NCBI GenBank assembly: GCA_020809705.1
Contig: CP085832.1
Coordinates: forward strand, 744,001 to 808,000
DNA: 64,000 bases
Source of the DNA: Calonectria ilicicola
Lineage: Eukaryota > Ascomycota > Sordariomycetes > Hypocreales > Nectriaceae
Direction of reading: 5' to 3'
This document shows, one piece after another, positions 46,001-57,767 of the stretch. Both the position numbers and the translations under genes were made by a program. Position 1 is the stretch's first letter. Every line of letters starts with the position of its first letter. The notes beneath the pieces were generated by a model that saw only the letters and a program-made list of their open reading frames with translations, had not been told where the DNA came from and did not search any database.

Positions 46001-47560
46001 TTTACATATCTCGATATTTAATTACGTATGTAAAATGCTTAGTTGATTGTTTCTAGGTCGGCAAAATCATGGCCAAACTTAGTCGTATCTGCCACCGTTG
46101 TGGCTTTGGAGCCCTCTCTTAGTCCAACCCACGATTTACCGAAATGTAAAATTCTCTTGGATGCTTAGCCATGGTAGTTGGCCTACACGCAATTAAGCCC
46201 TATTTACTCTTACCGCCTGTGGCCGTGGAATGTGGATGAAACAATCTATCACTGAGGTGCACCAATCATGACTCTTATTATCCAGCCACTTTTGCAACCA
46301 AGACATGCAGAGGCCACCAAATTAACCAATCAATGTTCTGCGCCAATGCTACATCATGTGTACCCCCTTTCCCACTATCCGCCAAGTTAGGTTATTGTAC
46401 CTAACATGTAGTTTTGAGCAGCCTCGACCTTATCATCCTACACATAAATACTGGGTTAATTGCCATCTTTTTTGCAAATTTTTGTTACTTTGCCCTTCAT
46501 TAAACATTACTCCTCTTACTTTTGAGATGCATACTTATTTTACTACAATCATACCAAACACTCACGCTACACCCAACCAAACCAACAGTAAAGCTGCAAG
46601 CCCCATATCAGCCAACCCACCCACCTACCAACACTTCCAACAGCCCTCCAAGGGCCTTGCCCGGGGGACCTCACTATACTCAAATATACCTTACCTTCTA
46701 TTAACCTCTTTCATCGGATTTTTTCTCTCTTCTGTTTCTCTCTTCTTTTTCCTCTTTTCTTCGGATTTCATAAACGAATAAAAATTTCCCTCTCCAATAC
46801 AGGACCAGGCCTCCCCAAACCCCTACCCGCCTTGCCACTCAGCGTGCTCCTGGGTGGTAATTGCGTTCACGTTTGATGAAGGAGATGGGCGGGTTCCTTC
46901 AGCAAACATCCCCCTTCTTGATTCTGAGGTATATACTAACTTCTTTATTATACCCGGCACCATGATTTTACAAAATACTAAGTACGGAGGACCATTTCAA
47001 AAGTGATGTCCCGAGCCAATGATATCTCATCCCTGCAAGATGCTTAATGCCTCAGTGTACACAACGAGCGCAGTACATGCGTGACCAGGCGCTATACGCC
47101 CTGTATTTTTAGCAATAATAGGCGGACAAGAAAATGTCCTCTTGCCTAAAAGCGGCATGATATAGAGCGTGTACTAGCGGTTTTGCTTCGAGCTTGGACT
47201 CCAAACATCCTTTCCGATGCATCACTAGGCCACCCTCACACGCCACATGATTGAAGTGTTCACTCTACGTTTGCCGCCGCTGGCAATGCGACAAAGCTCA
47301 AGGTAGGACATCACTTTTGAAATGGTGGCGAGTATTTTTTTTTTGGGTCAATCCGTCTCCCTCATGTACAGCTAATGGAAATTAGACCGGGGACCTGGAT
47401 AAAGTCGTTAAAAGGTCCACCGCGCTCATAACAATATCCAGAAAATGGGAATACTCTGTATCACTATTCTGATATAAACTTACTGTACAAACTTCAACTG
47501 ATTTACTCACCTCCACAGTAGATTATCTTCCCCTGCAACTAAGACTTGTTTAGTCAAAGC
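46001..47560. other. Intergenic, no gene seen
   Basis: About 1.56 kb. It contains a CT-rich polypyrimidine tract (about 46715-46765) and an oligo-T run near 47335. The plus-strand frame 46356-46781 is low-complexity and lacks domains. A TATAAA-like sequence near 47473 may serve the C2H2 gene. Confidence 0.45.
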
Positions 47561-48332
47561 ATGTATTTCACCATTTTTACTCCAGGGGTGCTAAGCCCAG
47601 CATTTGATGAAATGGAAGGTGAAGCTGAGGATATATATCACCATTATCCACCATCAGACAATATTCCTTCAATCTACGACCAAACAGAAACTCATAACTT
47701 CTACCAAACCTCACCTGCAGATATAGATATTTCCAGGAACTCTATGCACTGGTCAGAGTTCATATTCGACTCGAACGCTAACAACAATATTGGAATGACC
47801 GCTGATGGTTCTGGGACTTTCTTTCCCATTGTACCACCTGATGAATCCAATTTCTTTGTTTGCCCAAGAAATCTCGATGTGTGCACAACTGAATCCACCA
47901 TCGCCTCGGGACAAGTGTTGAACACATGGTTTGAGGAACTTGCCCCAGTCACTCCAACCCAGGGGTATGAATCCAGCTCCTCTTCATCTTCCAAACCCTA
48001 AAGTAATATCCAGAAGAAATGGTAAGCTCACGGCCATATCCCCTTGTCACTCTGTTATTTACGATTATGAAAGCCCGAAATCGTATACAAACAGAGATCA
48101 CAAATTCGAATGTAACGACTGTGAAAAGAAGTACGGGGCCCAACGAGATCTTAAACGACATGTTCAAACAAACCACCCCCTCACCGCCGAAAAATTAGGC
48201 TTCCCCAGGCAAAAGTTTTATTGTTCGGTGACTACATGCCGTAAATCGTACGGCAGGAAGGATTCACTCTTAAGACACTGCAATAACCGTCATGGACGAT
48301 CCAAGGTTAAAGCCAGAAGTGAACATAAATAA
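47561..48332 (+). CDS. Small C2H2 zinc-finger protein
   Basis: Model join(47561..47964, 48014..48332), 240 aa. The 49-nt intron (GTATGA donor, CCTAAAG branch-like, CCAG end) joins TPTQG-RNGKLTAIS in frame; without it the frame stops before the fingers. The N-terminal 135 residues are acidic and Ser/Asn-rich, activation-domain-like. Two C2H2 fingers lie at the C-terminus: C-x2-C-x12-H-x4-H in FECNDCEKKYGAQRDLKRH, then C-x4-C-x12-H-x4-H in FYCSVTTCRKSYGRKDSLLR. The layout (acidic N-terminus, two terminal fingers) is common among poorly studied fungal C2H2 regulators. Targets unknown. It stands alone, with 1.5-kb gaps on both sides. Confidence 0.75.
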
Positions 48333-49873
48333 TCACTTTTAGTTGTTAGCTGGTGTTTTTCGTTTATTTTCCTGAGTTGGTGTTGGCCATAGAATAGATC
48401 TGCTTCCAAGGGTTGTAAAACGCTAGGTTGTTTTTACAAAAGTTGCTCCTGAGCGAATGAACTATTTCAAGCTCGCTATTGCGTTTGGGGCAGAAATAAA
48501 TGAGTGTTCTTGTTTTTTTTACAGCCGGGTCAAGCCAGATATTGGTCCCAGATGAGAGTCAGGATTTCAAATGTACAAAAGGATAATAAACTTGTAAAGA
48601 AGAGAAACAAAATAAGGAGGGATGTGGAGAAAATAAGGGCTATCTCTTAGTCACACCAACCATACTCGGTACTATTACTGATGTGCCAATCATTCTAATT
48701 CCATAGCCATTAGAGCACCAATGACTTCTTTCGCTTTCCGGGAGAATTCCCCTGGTAATAGTATGCTTATCTCCACTCCCAAACAGGGCTTCCGATCATC
48801 ACTACCCGTTCAAGCCGAAAAATAGCTGGCCATGTTCGCCCAGCCAACTGCCATTTTGTGTCGAACCCTCCACTGATAGACACCGTATCGCCCTAGCGGG
48901 CAAGGTGCTGCCCCCATATCCGACCAAGTCTGTCTAATCCGCTTCGCTCGCTCGGATTCACGATGTGGCTTTTAGAGTTTTTCTGGGGTCGAATCCCAGT
49001 TTCACATTCACGTATTCGCTCGGGCCTTCATTTCTGAGTCTAAAATAGCAGAAGATCAACAGGAGAATAGTTATTCTAGAATACGCCAAACTTGACAATT
49101 TAGGCGATCTCGTCCATATGGGCGATGATTACAACGCTACATAGACTGCCTGTATGAGGAAGTCAGCCGTCGCGATTGTGCGAACAAAAACAAATGTGGA
49201 GTCTGGCTCCGGGATCCTTTCACTACCCCCATCCACCATCCTTATCACGGCTTCATTTCACTCAAAACACTCCTTCGATCCTTGTCTAATTGTCACCCAA
49301 ACGCCGCAATTGCGATACGAGCAAAATTCTCAAGGTGCCCTAGAAAAGAATGCATGACATCATTAGCTCTCCTGTTCCTGTTGATCCCAAGCTAAACCGG
49401 CATCTCGTAAAAGAAAACCTCGAGTATCCACCACGGCCCCAACAACGAGGGCATGCTCAAGCTCCCCCAAGCTGAGAAAAATCCGCGGATTCCATCGACG
49501 TGCAGGCGGCTCCACGCTCCCAACAGAGATGCCCCCGCTGTCATGGATCCCTGTCCCGTCTCAAAACATGGCATGATAGGCAGGGCAAAGCCAGGAACCC
49601 GCAGCAATACATGGAAAAAAACACAACTTGGGTTAGGCTGTTTGCCAGCCATCGTCATTTACCCTTATCATGCGGATCATCCCATATCGTCTCGACGAGG
49701 ATGCGTGGCGATGTGTACAAGTAGAAATGCGACTCCCAACCCAGGGGATCCTGGCCGCTCCCCAATCCCCCGTGTTTGTTCCGCGAGGGCTGTTTCAGCA
49801 TCAAAAGACGTTTCGTCTTGTTTCCAGCTGCCGATTCGCGATTTCTTCACCTTTTGACTACACCTCGTCAACA
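48333..49873. other. Intergenic, no gene seen
   Basis: About 1.5 kb. A tRNA-like T-arm near 48983-48999 was examined and rejected. Overlapping frames at 49.4-49.9 kb belong to the leader of the next gene. Confidence 0.5.
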
Positions 49874-50998
49874 ATGAAGCAGTCGCTAGCTCTCCCTCTG
49901 CTGGTCGCCGCTAGTGCTGAGGCGGGCAGCCTCGCGGCCCGCGACTCGGACTGCAAGGACGTTCACATCTTTCTCGCCAAAGGCAACAACGAGCCTTACC
50001 CAGGTCGCCAGGGAAAGCTGGTGACCGCTATTTGCGACGGGTTGGACAGCTGCGACTACGAGGACATCAAGTTCTACAATCCTCTTGAGTCGGATTACTG
50101 CGAGTCTGTGGAGGAGGGCGCCAAGAATGGAACGGACCAGATCACGGCTTATAACAAAAAGTGCCCTGATTCGAAGCTGGTTGTCAGCGGCTATTCCCAG
50201 GGCGCCCATATCGTGGGCGATATTCTTGGAGGAGGAGGCGGCACTTTCTTCAATGGCTGTGTTCAATCCAGCAACGATGGATTCGATCCCGCTTCTGCGC
50301 CGGCTAACAAGAGTGAGTTTTCTACTAGCAATCCGCGTCTCATCTCATAACTCCATGATGCTAATTGATTCAATCTTATAGTCGTGGCAGCCATGGTCTT
50401 TGGCGATACTCGCCACACGGCAAACCAATCATACAACGTTCTCACTGGCGCCGCCAAGAACGGCCTATTCCCTCGTACAAGCGAGATGCTAAGCAACTTG
50501 GAAAAGTATACCGATGTCTTTCACTCGTATTGTGTCGAGACCGATCCTATTTGCGCCGGTGGCGACGTGGTTGACACACATCTGAACTACTTCGACGTGT
50601 ACACAGATCAGGCCGCCGCGTGGGTGCAGCAGCAGGTCAAGGCAGCTGGGGATGATTCTTCAAGCACCACCACCACTTCCAAATCAGCGAGCAAGACTGC
50701 CACAAAGACCAAGACTACGGCCAAGGAAACGGCTACCACTGGATCTGACACCAAGACGACTGACAAGGCGTCCGAGACTGAGTCCAAGACCAGCAGCAAG
50801 GCTGCTTCAACCCCAGCTTCCACCAAGGCAGCATCCACAAGTGCATCCCCTACCACCAGTGAGGGTTCCAGTTCCGGCTCTGCTGCATCTGCAACAGCGA
50901 GCGCAACCGATGCGCCAGCCAGCGGTAGCTCAGTTCTCTCGCGAGACTTCAAGCTCGGCGCTGCTCTTCTCGCTGTGGGAGCTGCCTTGTTGTTTTAA
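49874..50998 (+). CDS. GPI-anchored cutinase/acetylxylan-esterase-like alpha/beta hydrolase
   Basis: Model join(49874..50312, 50382..50998), 351 aa. The 69-nt intron (GTGAGT donor, GCTAAT branch, ATAG end) joins PANK-IVAAMVFGD. Signal peptide is at residues 1-17. The catalytic domain (about 25-255) follows cutinase family CE5: nucleophile Ser108 in GYSQG, Asp in the C-x-ETDPIC loop, His in DVVDTHLNYF, and Cys pairs typical of the fold. A Ser/Thr/Lys-rich stalk (about 260-330) follows, then a hydrophobic tail LGAALLAVGAALLF, the pattern of a GPI attachment signal. The enzyme would thus be held at the cell wall or membrane. Substrate (cutin, acetyl-xylan or another ester) cannot be told. Wall-anchored members are less usual than freely secreted ones. 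Confidence 0.88.
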
Positions 50999-51572
50999 TT
51001 TTGGTAAAATATGGAAGCAAGGCTATGAATGAAATGATCGCGAAGTTAATAGATACCCATGGAGAGAGCTTTGCTTTCATTGATAGACACCTCTTTGTTT
51101 CGCAACTATCTATTGAGTGACGGCATGAGTGCAAGTGGCTGTCCTTTTTTTTTTTTCCTAAAATAAGACGTACATAGACGACACTGAATTCTTTTCTGTA
51201 TATCTAACTGAATAAAATTAATATTTTTTCACAAAAGAAATGCGTATAGCGTCTCAAGCACCATACAACCTTGACAAATGATGAGCCAAGTTTGCAATGA
51301 CAGCTACCCTAGAGCGATACACGACTTGTGAATCGCATCCTTCAACCCCGCCATGACCATCGCCACCCCACTTCATGTCCTGGTGCGCCTTTCACATCTC
51401 AATTGACAAGCAGCCCCACCATAAGCTGGGAAAGAAGAGTCATAAGAGTCATAAGAGTTTGGGTCCTTTCTCATCTATTTAAACTTGTTTATTGTCTATT
51501 CGTCTAATTGGGTTGAGGGTATCTTGCTATTGCACAGCCAACCAAGTAATCTACATTGCACATACATGCATC
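50999..51572. other. Intergenic, promoter of the GNAT gene
   Basis: About 570 bp. It holds a T12 run (51145-51156), a 9-bp tandem repeat, and a TATTTAAA-like element near 51476. Confidence 0.5.
51437..51458. repeat. 9-bp tandem repeat GAGTCATAA, 2.4 copies
   Basis: Period-9 repeat about 115-135 bp upstream of the GNAT ATG. On the minus strand it gives two TGACTC cores, close to the Gcn4/CPC1 (TGACTCA) target. Functional meaning is inference. Confidence 0.4.
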
Positions 51573-52186
51573 ATGGCGACGGTTCGACATGCTCGTCGGG
51601 AGGGTAGGCATTTCCAGACCCCTCATTCCAAACAGATTTGAGTATCTAGAGGCATATGCTGACCTGGCCAGATGTCCCTTCCATCTTGCAGCTCATTCAA
51701 GAGCTTGCCGACTATGAGAAGGAATCGGATGCTGTTAAGGCTACCGTCGAGAGTCTCGAGAGTACCATTGCATTTGCGCCATCTGAAGCCGCCGCCTCAG
51801 AAGACCCTGCGTTCCCTAACACGGAGCCTACGTCTGCTACACGACCTGCTCGCTGTTTGCTGTTGATCTCGCCTGAAGGTGTTACTGTGGGTATCGCGCT
51901 GTACTTCTACAACTACAGCACCTGGCGATCACGACCAGGCATCTATCTCGAGGATCTTTTTGTTCGACAAACGGAGCGAGGCAAGGGGTATGGCAAGAAG
52001 CTGCTGAGCACATTGGCTAAGCAAGTCGTGGCCATGGAAGGTGGTCGTCTTGAGTGGGCAGTTCTTAAGTGGAACGAACCCAGCATCAAGTTTTATGAGA
52101 GCATTGGCGCAAGTGCCATGAACGAGTGGGTGGGGATGCGCGTCGATGGCGACGGTCTGGCTAAGCTAGCCAATCTGACGGATTAA
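51573..52186 (+). CDS. GNAT-family N-acetyltransferase (SSAT/thialysine acetyltransferase-like)
   Basis: Model join(51573..51603, 51672..52186), 181 aa. The first exon is 31 nt; the 68-nt intron joins MATVRHARRE-DVPSILQLIQELADYE, the usual N-terminus of this group. Acetyl-CoA motif A is FVRQTERGKGYGKKLL (about residues 106-121, R-G-x-G-x-G type). Motif B follows with KWNEPSIKFYESIGA. YFYNYSTWRSRPGIYLEDLF is characteristic of the spermidine/spermine (SSAT) and thialysine acetyltransferase branch. The protein would acetylate a polyamine-like or lysine-like small amine in the cytosol; the exact acceptor is not shown. The insertion at about residues 50-80 (Ser/Ala/Glu/Pro-rich) is longer than in animal SSAT. 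It converges with the LYR gene with only 62 bp between stops. Confidence 0.9.
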
Positions 52187-52248
52187 ATCAGGAAGATTAG
52201 AGTTAGAGTAGAGGCTGAGGGATCATGCCGAAGCTGGGAAGAGGCACT

Positions 52249-53373
52249 TCAAGAACTGTTGGAAGATGGATCCTGTAGCTTTACACCAGTCTCGCTGACA
52301 CCTTCAAAGATTTCGAGCTGCGACTTTCTTGGTGCCCTGACGCCAGTTTTCCCAGTTCCCCATGATATTTTGTGCTGTAGTGACCGGGGATCCTGCTCCA
52401 TTGTTGGCGTGATCTGCCACAATCTTGTATAAGCTCTTTTGTACCATCGAGGAGTGATTTCAGTTTGCGCCATTCGAGTGTGGTATGGGCCTGTATCCTT
52501 TTGTCCATTGCGCCGAGTCTTTGTGTTGGACTTTTCGCGTTCAACAAAGTTGATGCTATGATCAACGTGCTTTTCCCAGTCCCAATCCGGCTCATTAGAA
52601 GGTGGTTGCTCGGCTATCGGCTTCGCAGCTTTCCGACGCTCGGGGACCACAAAGTCGTTATCCGTTTCCTGGGCACCGGTACTTAATCGCCCAATGAGCT
52701 CCCACTCGGCTTTGTTAAGAGGAACCATCAACTTGATGGCAGCTTTTCGCCACCACTCGGCACGCTTCTTAGCCACAAGAGCATTACCCGGGGGCTTGCC
52801 CCAGATGGTGGCTTTGGGAACATATTGATCTTCTTTTGTGTTTCGCACTTCTCGGTGAAGCCAAATAAGGCGAGTATCTTTCTGTTGCTTTTGCTGAGAA
52901 GATAGCAACTTAAGGAGCTTTGATTTATCCCAATCTTTGTGAAACGAATTGTTGGGCTTTTTGATGGTAGATTGCGCATCGTTTTGGTCGTCCGACTTGG
53001 GGTTGGTCTTTTGGCTCGTATTGAGTACAGCATCGAGAGCTGCCGAGTCGCTTGGACCGTCTCGGAGGACAAACTTATTCATAAGAGTTCTCCTTCGAAT
53101 GCCTGTCCTGGCAAATCCCATGCGCATGAAGTTTTGCATCGCTGGCCTGTAGCCGTCGTTTGCTGACCGGAGGGTGTTGAGGAGTTGGTACGCTTGCGCG
53201 CGATGTTTGGCTTGGCGCTTGTCATGTTTGCGGTTTTGGCGGAACCGATCGCGGACGGTCGAAGCAATTGGCGATTTCCAGGCGGGGGGCAGGTACGAGC
53301 ATTCGCGGAGCAGATGGCGATATATGTGGAGTGGCGGGAGATGGCTTGGAATGGAGGTATTTGGACGAGGCAT
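52249..53373 (-). CDS. LYR-motif (Complex1_LYR/Cup1-like) protein
   Basis: A single exon of 374 aa from the ATG at 53373; the frame upstream starts only at GTG. The N-terminus has an LYR-type motif, LHIYRHLLRECSYLPP (about residues 15-30), followed by a basic helix (RDRFRQNRKHDKRQAKH) and GFARTGIRRRTLM. Fungal proteins of this layout are annotated as LYR-motif, Cup1-like. LYR proteins usually help assemble mitochondrial complexes by binding acyl-carrier protein and iron-sulfur chaperones. The long C-terminal part (about 120-374) is charged with many Trp and has no domain I know. Whether it is mitochondrial is inference. It diverges from the APSES gene across 1.8 kb. Confidence 0.75.
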   Translation of the reverse strand: MPRPNTSIPSHLPPLHIYRHLLRECSYLPPAWKSPIASTVRDRFRQNRKHDKRQAKHRAQAYQLLNTLRSANDGYRPAMQNFMRMGFARTGIRRRTLMNKFVLRDGPSDSAALDAVLNTSQKTNPKSDDQNDAQSTIKKPNNSFHKDWDKSKLLKLLSSQQKQQKDTRLIWLHREVRNTKEDQYVPKATIWGKPPGNALVAKKRAEWWRKAAIKLMVPLNKAEWELIGRLSTGAQETDNDFVVPERRKAAKPIAEQPPSNEPDWDWEKHVDHSINFVEREKSNTKTRRNGQKDTGPYHTRMAQTEITPRWYKRAYTRLWQITPTMEQDPRSLQHKISWGTGKTGVRAPRKSQLEIFEGVSETGVKLQDPSSNSS

Positions 53374-55202
53374 TGCGAGGTTGGATGGAAGAAACTCGAG
53401 GGTACAAAGGGCGTAATGCCTCACGGCGGGAAAGGAGGGCGGGGAAAAGTGCCGCACAGTGCAAATTGGCCTAGTCGGCGGACCAGTGTACACAGGAAGT
53501 TGTAGATGTAACGCAGCTGTCCCTCATGGATTGATTTTTGGTGTTGAAGCTTGGGTGGGAGTGACGGTGGAACTTCGGCAGTGTGGGGGCATTTGCATAA
53601 AATGCGACCTTGTGTGATTGTGCTATGCTGACTGCATAACTGTTTACTTCTTGGAGTCAATGCGACGCTAGATTTGGGGATGCACTTCACTTAGGGATGA
53701 TGAATGGCAGAAACGGGGAGAGTACATAGGGGCTGGTGTAGCATGTGATGGAGGATGTGCCTCAAGGGTCACTTTGGCAGAAGCAGGAGTAATGCATAGG
53801 CAGCAATTGTGAAGGGAGGGGCAGAGAGGGAATGCATTCATGTGCACAAATTAGCTTTGCATAGTTTATGTTGGCGATGTCTGATGTATGCACGGAGCAA
53901 GTATGTGTGTGTGTGTGACTGTGTGTGGTAACTATCATCCATCTGTCGAGTCGGGACGGCATGGGACCATGTGGCTCCACTTGAGAGCCTGGCCGCGACG
54001 AAGGCGGCCATGGAGGCCAATCGAGGCCGATGGCAGCAGTGGTTGCATTAGCGGTCTCAACACAGCGCGGATGCCCTGGAAGCGAGTGGCCACGGGCGTT
54101 TATTATTATGTGAGGGAAGAGCGCTTGAAACTTGAAACAATATTTTGTGCTGAACCAGCGCGGCATCCCGACTTGGACTTGGGATGGATGTGTGAGAGTT
54201 GGTTGTGATGTGATGCATCCCTGCAAGACGAGGTGCGGCGGGGCGGGGCGGGGTTGCGTCACGTCCGAGGTCGAAATTAACGCGCGCTGACACGGTCACG
54301 AAATCACGAAACCGACACGTCTCAATTAATTGAACGCACGTCCGGGCCTCCAAGTGCACTTTAACAGCCGTGTTAAGGAACGTGGAGCTGCTGCAAGCCA
54401 TTATGTCGCGATCTGTGACCTTACGGAGACTTATACTCGCATGTACATCCCGTCCATCACGGTCCATCACTGCCCACCTTTATCGCCCCCGTTCACAATA
54501 CCTTCCCTCGGCCACTGCCCCGTCTCCTGCCCCGTCTCCTGCTGTGCAGCGTGAAAAAAGCGCTAATGTGCTGCGTCAATTGACTTCTTTCTGCACCTGC
54601 GCACGCAAAAGAGCCCCGTCTGCCCCGTCGCCCAGTGGACGGTAGGCGCTAAGCCCACTGACTCACAGTGCATCTCCCTTCCGGTGCCCTCCCGCCCTAG
54701 CGCACCGCTGTCTGAGCTTGTGCGGTACCTGTGGCGCACCTGAGACCCTCTGTATCCCCCGAGTACCACTTTCGCAGCGCTGCATCCCGGAAGAAGCTCA
54801 TTTCGCCTCGACGCCATCCCAACTCTCACTTCACCACCAGATTTTGCGCAACCCACACAAATCGTCTCCCGTCGACATCCTCATCCCGCACCCGCACCCG
54901 ACCCCTCGACCTGCCGCATGGTACTCTTCGGGCCTGGTTTGCGACTCGGATGAGAGCGCTCTACTTTTTCTTTCTTCGCCGCTGCCGTTCTTTTGATACG
55001 ATACGACACTATCCAACTCGTCTCTCCTGAGCCCGCTCCTGCTCTCTCTCATTGGACGCTTGATGCCCTCGTCACTCTTCACTTCCTAATCCGATCTTTC
55101 CTTTGATCACGACAAGACCTTACGCCTTCTTCCCTGCGACTGCGACGACCATTGACCCGCAATATCCGCGTTCACTCACTCGATTCTCGCTCTTCCCCCA
55201 AG
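53374..55202. other. Long divergent promoter/leader of the APSES gene
   Basis: About 1.8 kb. It holds a (TG)n microsatellite at 53904-53926 and a C/T-rich, GC-high leader over about 54450-55200. The overlapping open frames on both strands here are compositional. Long leaders are usual for fungal cell-cycle regulators. Confidence 0.5.
53904..53926. repeat. (TG)n microsatellite
   Basis: Seven TG units, an AC interruption, then further TG units. Confidence 0.8.
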
Positions 55203-57767
55203 ATGCCTTCGGCATCGCAAACTTCTCAACAGTCCTTCGCAATGAGCCAACAATCTCAAAATGGCCTTTCTGCCTCGTTCCACCGCGGCTACAATGGCGC
55301 ACCCGAGGCACCCCAAATATACTCGGTATGTTTCTCTTTTTTGCCTTTGCCCCTATGTGCTGTATCCTGTTCCCTGGTGCACGATATATCCATAGCCCAC
55401 AGCCTCTCCATACATGGCCAACTTCCACGGCGCTAACTAGTCCGTTTCTAACCCTAGGCATCATACTCCGGTGTCGACGTTTATGAAATGGAGGTCAACA
55501 ACGTAGCCGTTATGCGCCGTCGCAACGACTCATGGGTCAATGCTACACAAATTCTCAAGGTTGCCGGTGTCGACAAGGGCAAGCGCACAAAGATTCTCGA
55601 AAAAGAAATTCAAACCGGCGAGCACGAAAAGGTTCAAGGTGGTTATGGCAAATACCAGGGCACATGGATTCAGTTTGAGCGTGGTGTCCAGGTCTGTCGT
55701 CAGTATGGAGTGGAAGAGCTGCTCCGGCCGCTCCTGACATACGATATGGGCCAAGATGGAGGCGTTGCCGGACGTGGAGACTTTAATACTCCCACCAAGG
55801 AACAGGCCATGGCCGCCCAGCGAAAACGCATGTACAACTCGAGCACTGATGGCAAGCCCAATGGCCTATCCGGTACCTTCTTTAAGAACATCTCAAGCAC
55901 AGCCTCACACGCCGTTGCCGCCATAAGTAAAGCCCGCTTTGACTCTCCTGGACCTCGAAGTCGCAATGGACCTACACGAGCGCCCAGCTTTAGTCGCCAG
56001 CCCTCGATGCAGAACGGCCAAAACGGTGACGACTTTCCTGCCAACTCTCAGCAAAGCTTCGCTTCCGATTACGGCCAACAGGTGGATTCGGCTTATTCAA
56101 CTCAGAACCAGAGCAACGCAGCGCCGATGCCCGAGAACGAACCTCCGAGAAAGCGCCAACGGGTTACCATGACGCCTGCTGATAGCTTCGGCGGCTACGG
56201 TCAGAACATGGATATGTATGCTGCGGCATTCCCTGGATCGCCCACAGAACCCAACGAATCCTTTATATACACCCAGAACTCCCTCCAGGACAGGACGCCC
56301 CCCGAAGATGGAAACGGCCCCTTGCCGCCTCTACCCTACGAAATGTCCCCCGACGTCGAGATGAAGCGTAGCATGCTTATGGGCTTATTTATGGACTCTG
56401 CCACGACGGATTCTTCGAAACACGATATGCTACGCACTTTTACTCCCCTCGAGCTCGACATGCCCATCGATTTCCAAAGTCATACTGCTCTCCACTGGGC
56501 TGCCACTCTTGCCCGCATGCCTCTACTCCGCGCTCTTATTGCTGCTGGCGCTTCACCTTATCGTGTAAACGCTTCCGGAGAAACAGCACTTATGCGCGCT
56601 TGTTTGGTAACTAATTCGATGGACCACGGCTCTTTCCCTGATCTTCTCGAAGTTCTTGGTGGCACCGTCGAGGCTCGCGACCACAAGGGTCGAACAGTTC
56701 TTCACCACATTGCAGTCACCAGTGCAGTTAAAGGTCGCAATGCCGCAAGCCGTTACTATCTCGAGAGTCTTCTAGAGTGGGTTGTACGACAGGGAAGTGT
56801 GCCTAGCAGTCAAAATACCCAAACCAACGGCAATGCGCCGAGCGGCTCTCAGTCAAGTGCCCCTAAGATGGGTATTGCTCGATTTATGACGGAAATAGTG
56901 AACGCCCAGGACAGCTCTGGCGATACTGCACTCAATATTGCTGCCCGCATCGGCAACCGAAGTATCATTTCGCAGTTGCTCGAAGTCGGCGCTGACCCCA
57001 ATATTGCGAACCGTGTGGGCCTGAGACCCATGGACTTTGGTATCGGCGGAGAAAACTCCGACGAAAAGGTCAATGGAGAGGTGACAACGGAAAAGAATGG
57101 CGTGGTGGGCACAAGTAGCCAGCGGACACGGGAGAGCAGCGATGAAATTATTGCTTCCATCACTCATCTCCTGAGCGAAACCGGCTCCGCGTTCCAGCAA
57201 GAGATGAAATCGAAACAGGCTTCCCTGGACACCCTCCACAGCACTCTCCGTACTTCTTCGTCGCAACTCGGCGATGCACGACGCAGTCTTGAACACCTTT
57301 CAGCAACTCTCAAGAAGCAGCAGCTCGCCCGTCAAAAGGTGGCCAACCTCTCGCATGCTCGCGAAGATGAGCAGGTTCGTCTTATGCAGGAGCAATCACG
57401 TACCTCGCAGCCAAACCCCTCTTCATCATGGGAGACGGAGCTGTCTGCTATGCTTGAAGCTGCGGAGGATTCCGCTTCTGCCGGCGGCGAAAGCCTTCTC
57501 CCCTCGGCTGCAGTGCTCAAAGCTAGGATCCGCGCCCTCGAAAGCCGCCGTGAGATGACACGCAAAATGGTTGGCGCCCTCAAAGGCCGCAGCCGGGACG
57601 TCGAGGTTAAATACCGTCGCATTGTTGCTCTATGCACGGGCGTTTTAGAGGCAGAAGTCGATGCCGTCATTGACGGTCTGCAAAAGGCGGTCGAGAGCGA
57701 GCGGGAAGAGCTCGAGATCGGCCGTGTAAGACGCTTCCTCGGCGGTGTCGAGGGCGTTGTGCATTAG
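55203..57767 (+). CDS. mbp1: APSES transcription factor, Mbp1/Res-type MBF subunit
   Basis: Model join(55203..55325, 55458..57767), 810 aa. The 132-nt intron (GTATGT donor, CTAAC branch, CTAG end) is the longest in the window. Residues about 42-150 form the APSES/KilA-N DNA-binding domain: MEVNNVAVMRRRNDSWVNAT, ILKVAGVDKGKRTKILEKE, then GTWIQFERG and LLRPLLTYD. The segment DFNTPTKEQAMAAQRKRMY follows, as in Mbp1/Res homologues. Ankyrin repeats lie at about 375-430 (HTALHWAATLARMPLLRALI) and about 520-560 (GDTALNIAARIGNRSIISQL). A coiled coil spans about 615-695. With Swi6-like partners these factors bind MCB boxes and drive G1/S genes. Assignment to Mbp1 rather than Swi4/Swi6 rests on the KilA-N domain plus linker. 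Confidence 0.92.

Noticed and set aside
48983..48999. tRNA T-arm-like stem-loop CTGGGGTCGAATCCCAG
   Set aside because: The loop is close to a T-loop, but no acceptor stem, D-arm or anticodon arm can be folded around it on either strand. The nearby AATCCG/CGGATT dyad (48936-48958) is only 6 bp with an 11-nt loop.
50608..51032. Long frames in the Ser/Thr-rich stalk of the cutinase-like gene
   Set aside because: The repeat composition of the stalk opens other frames; the catalytic frame continues through it to the GPI signal.
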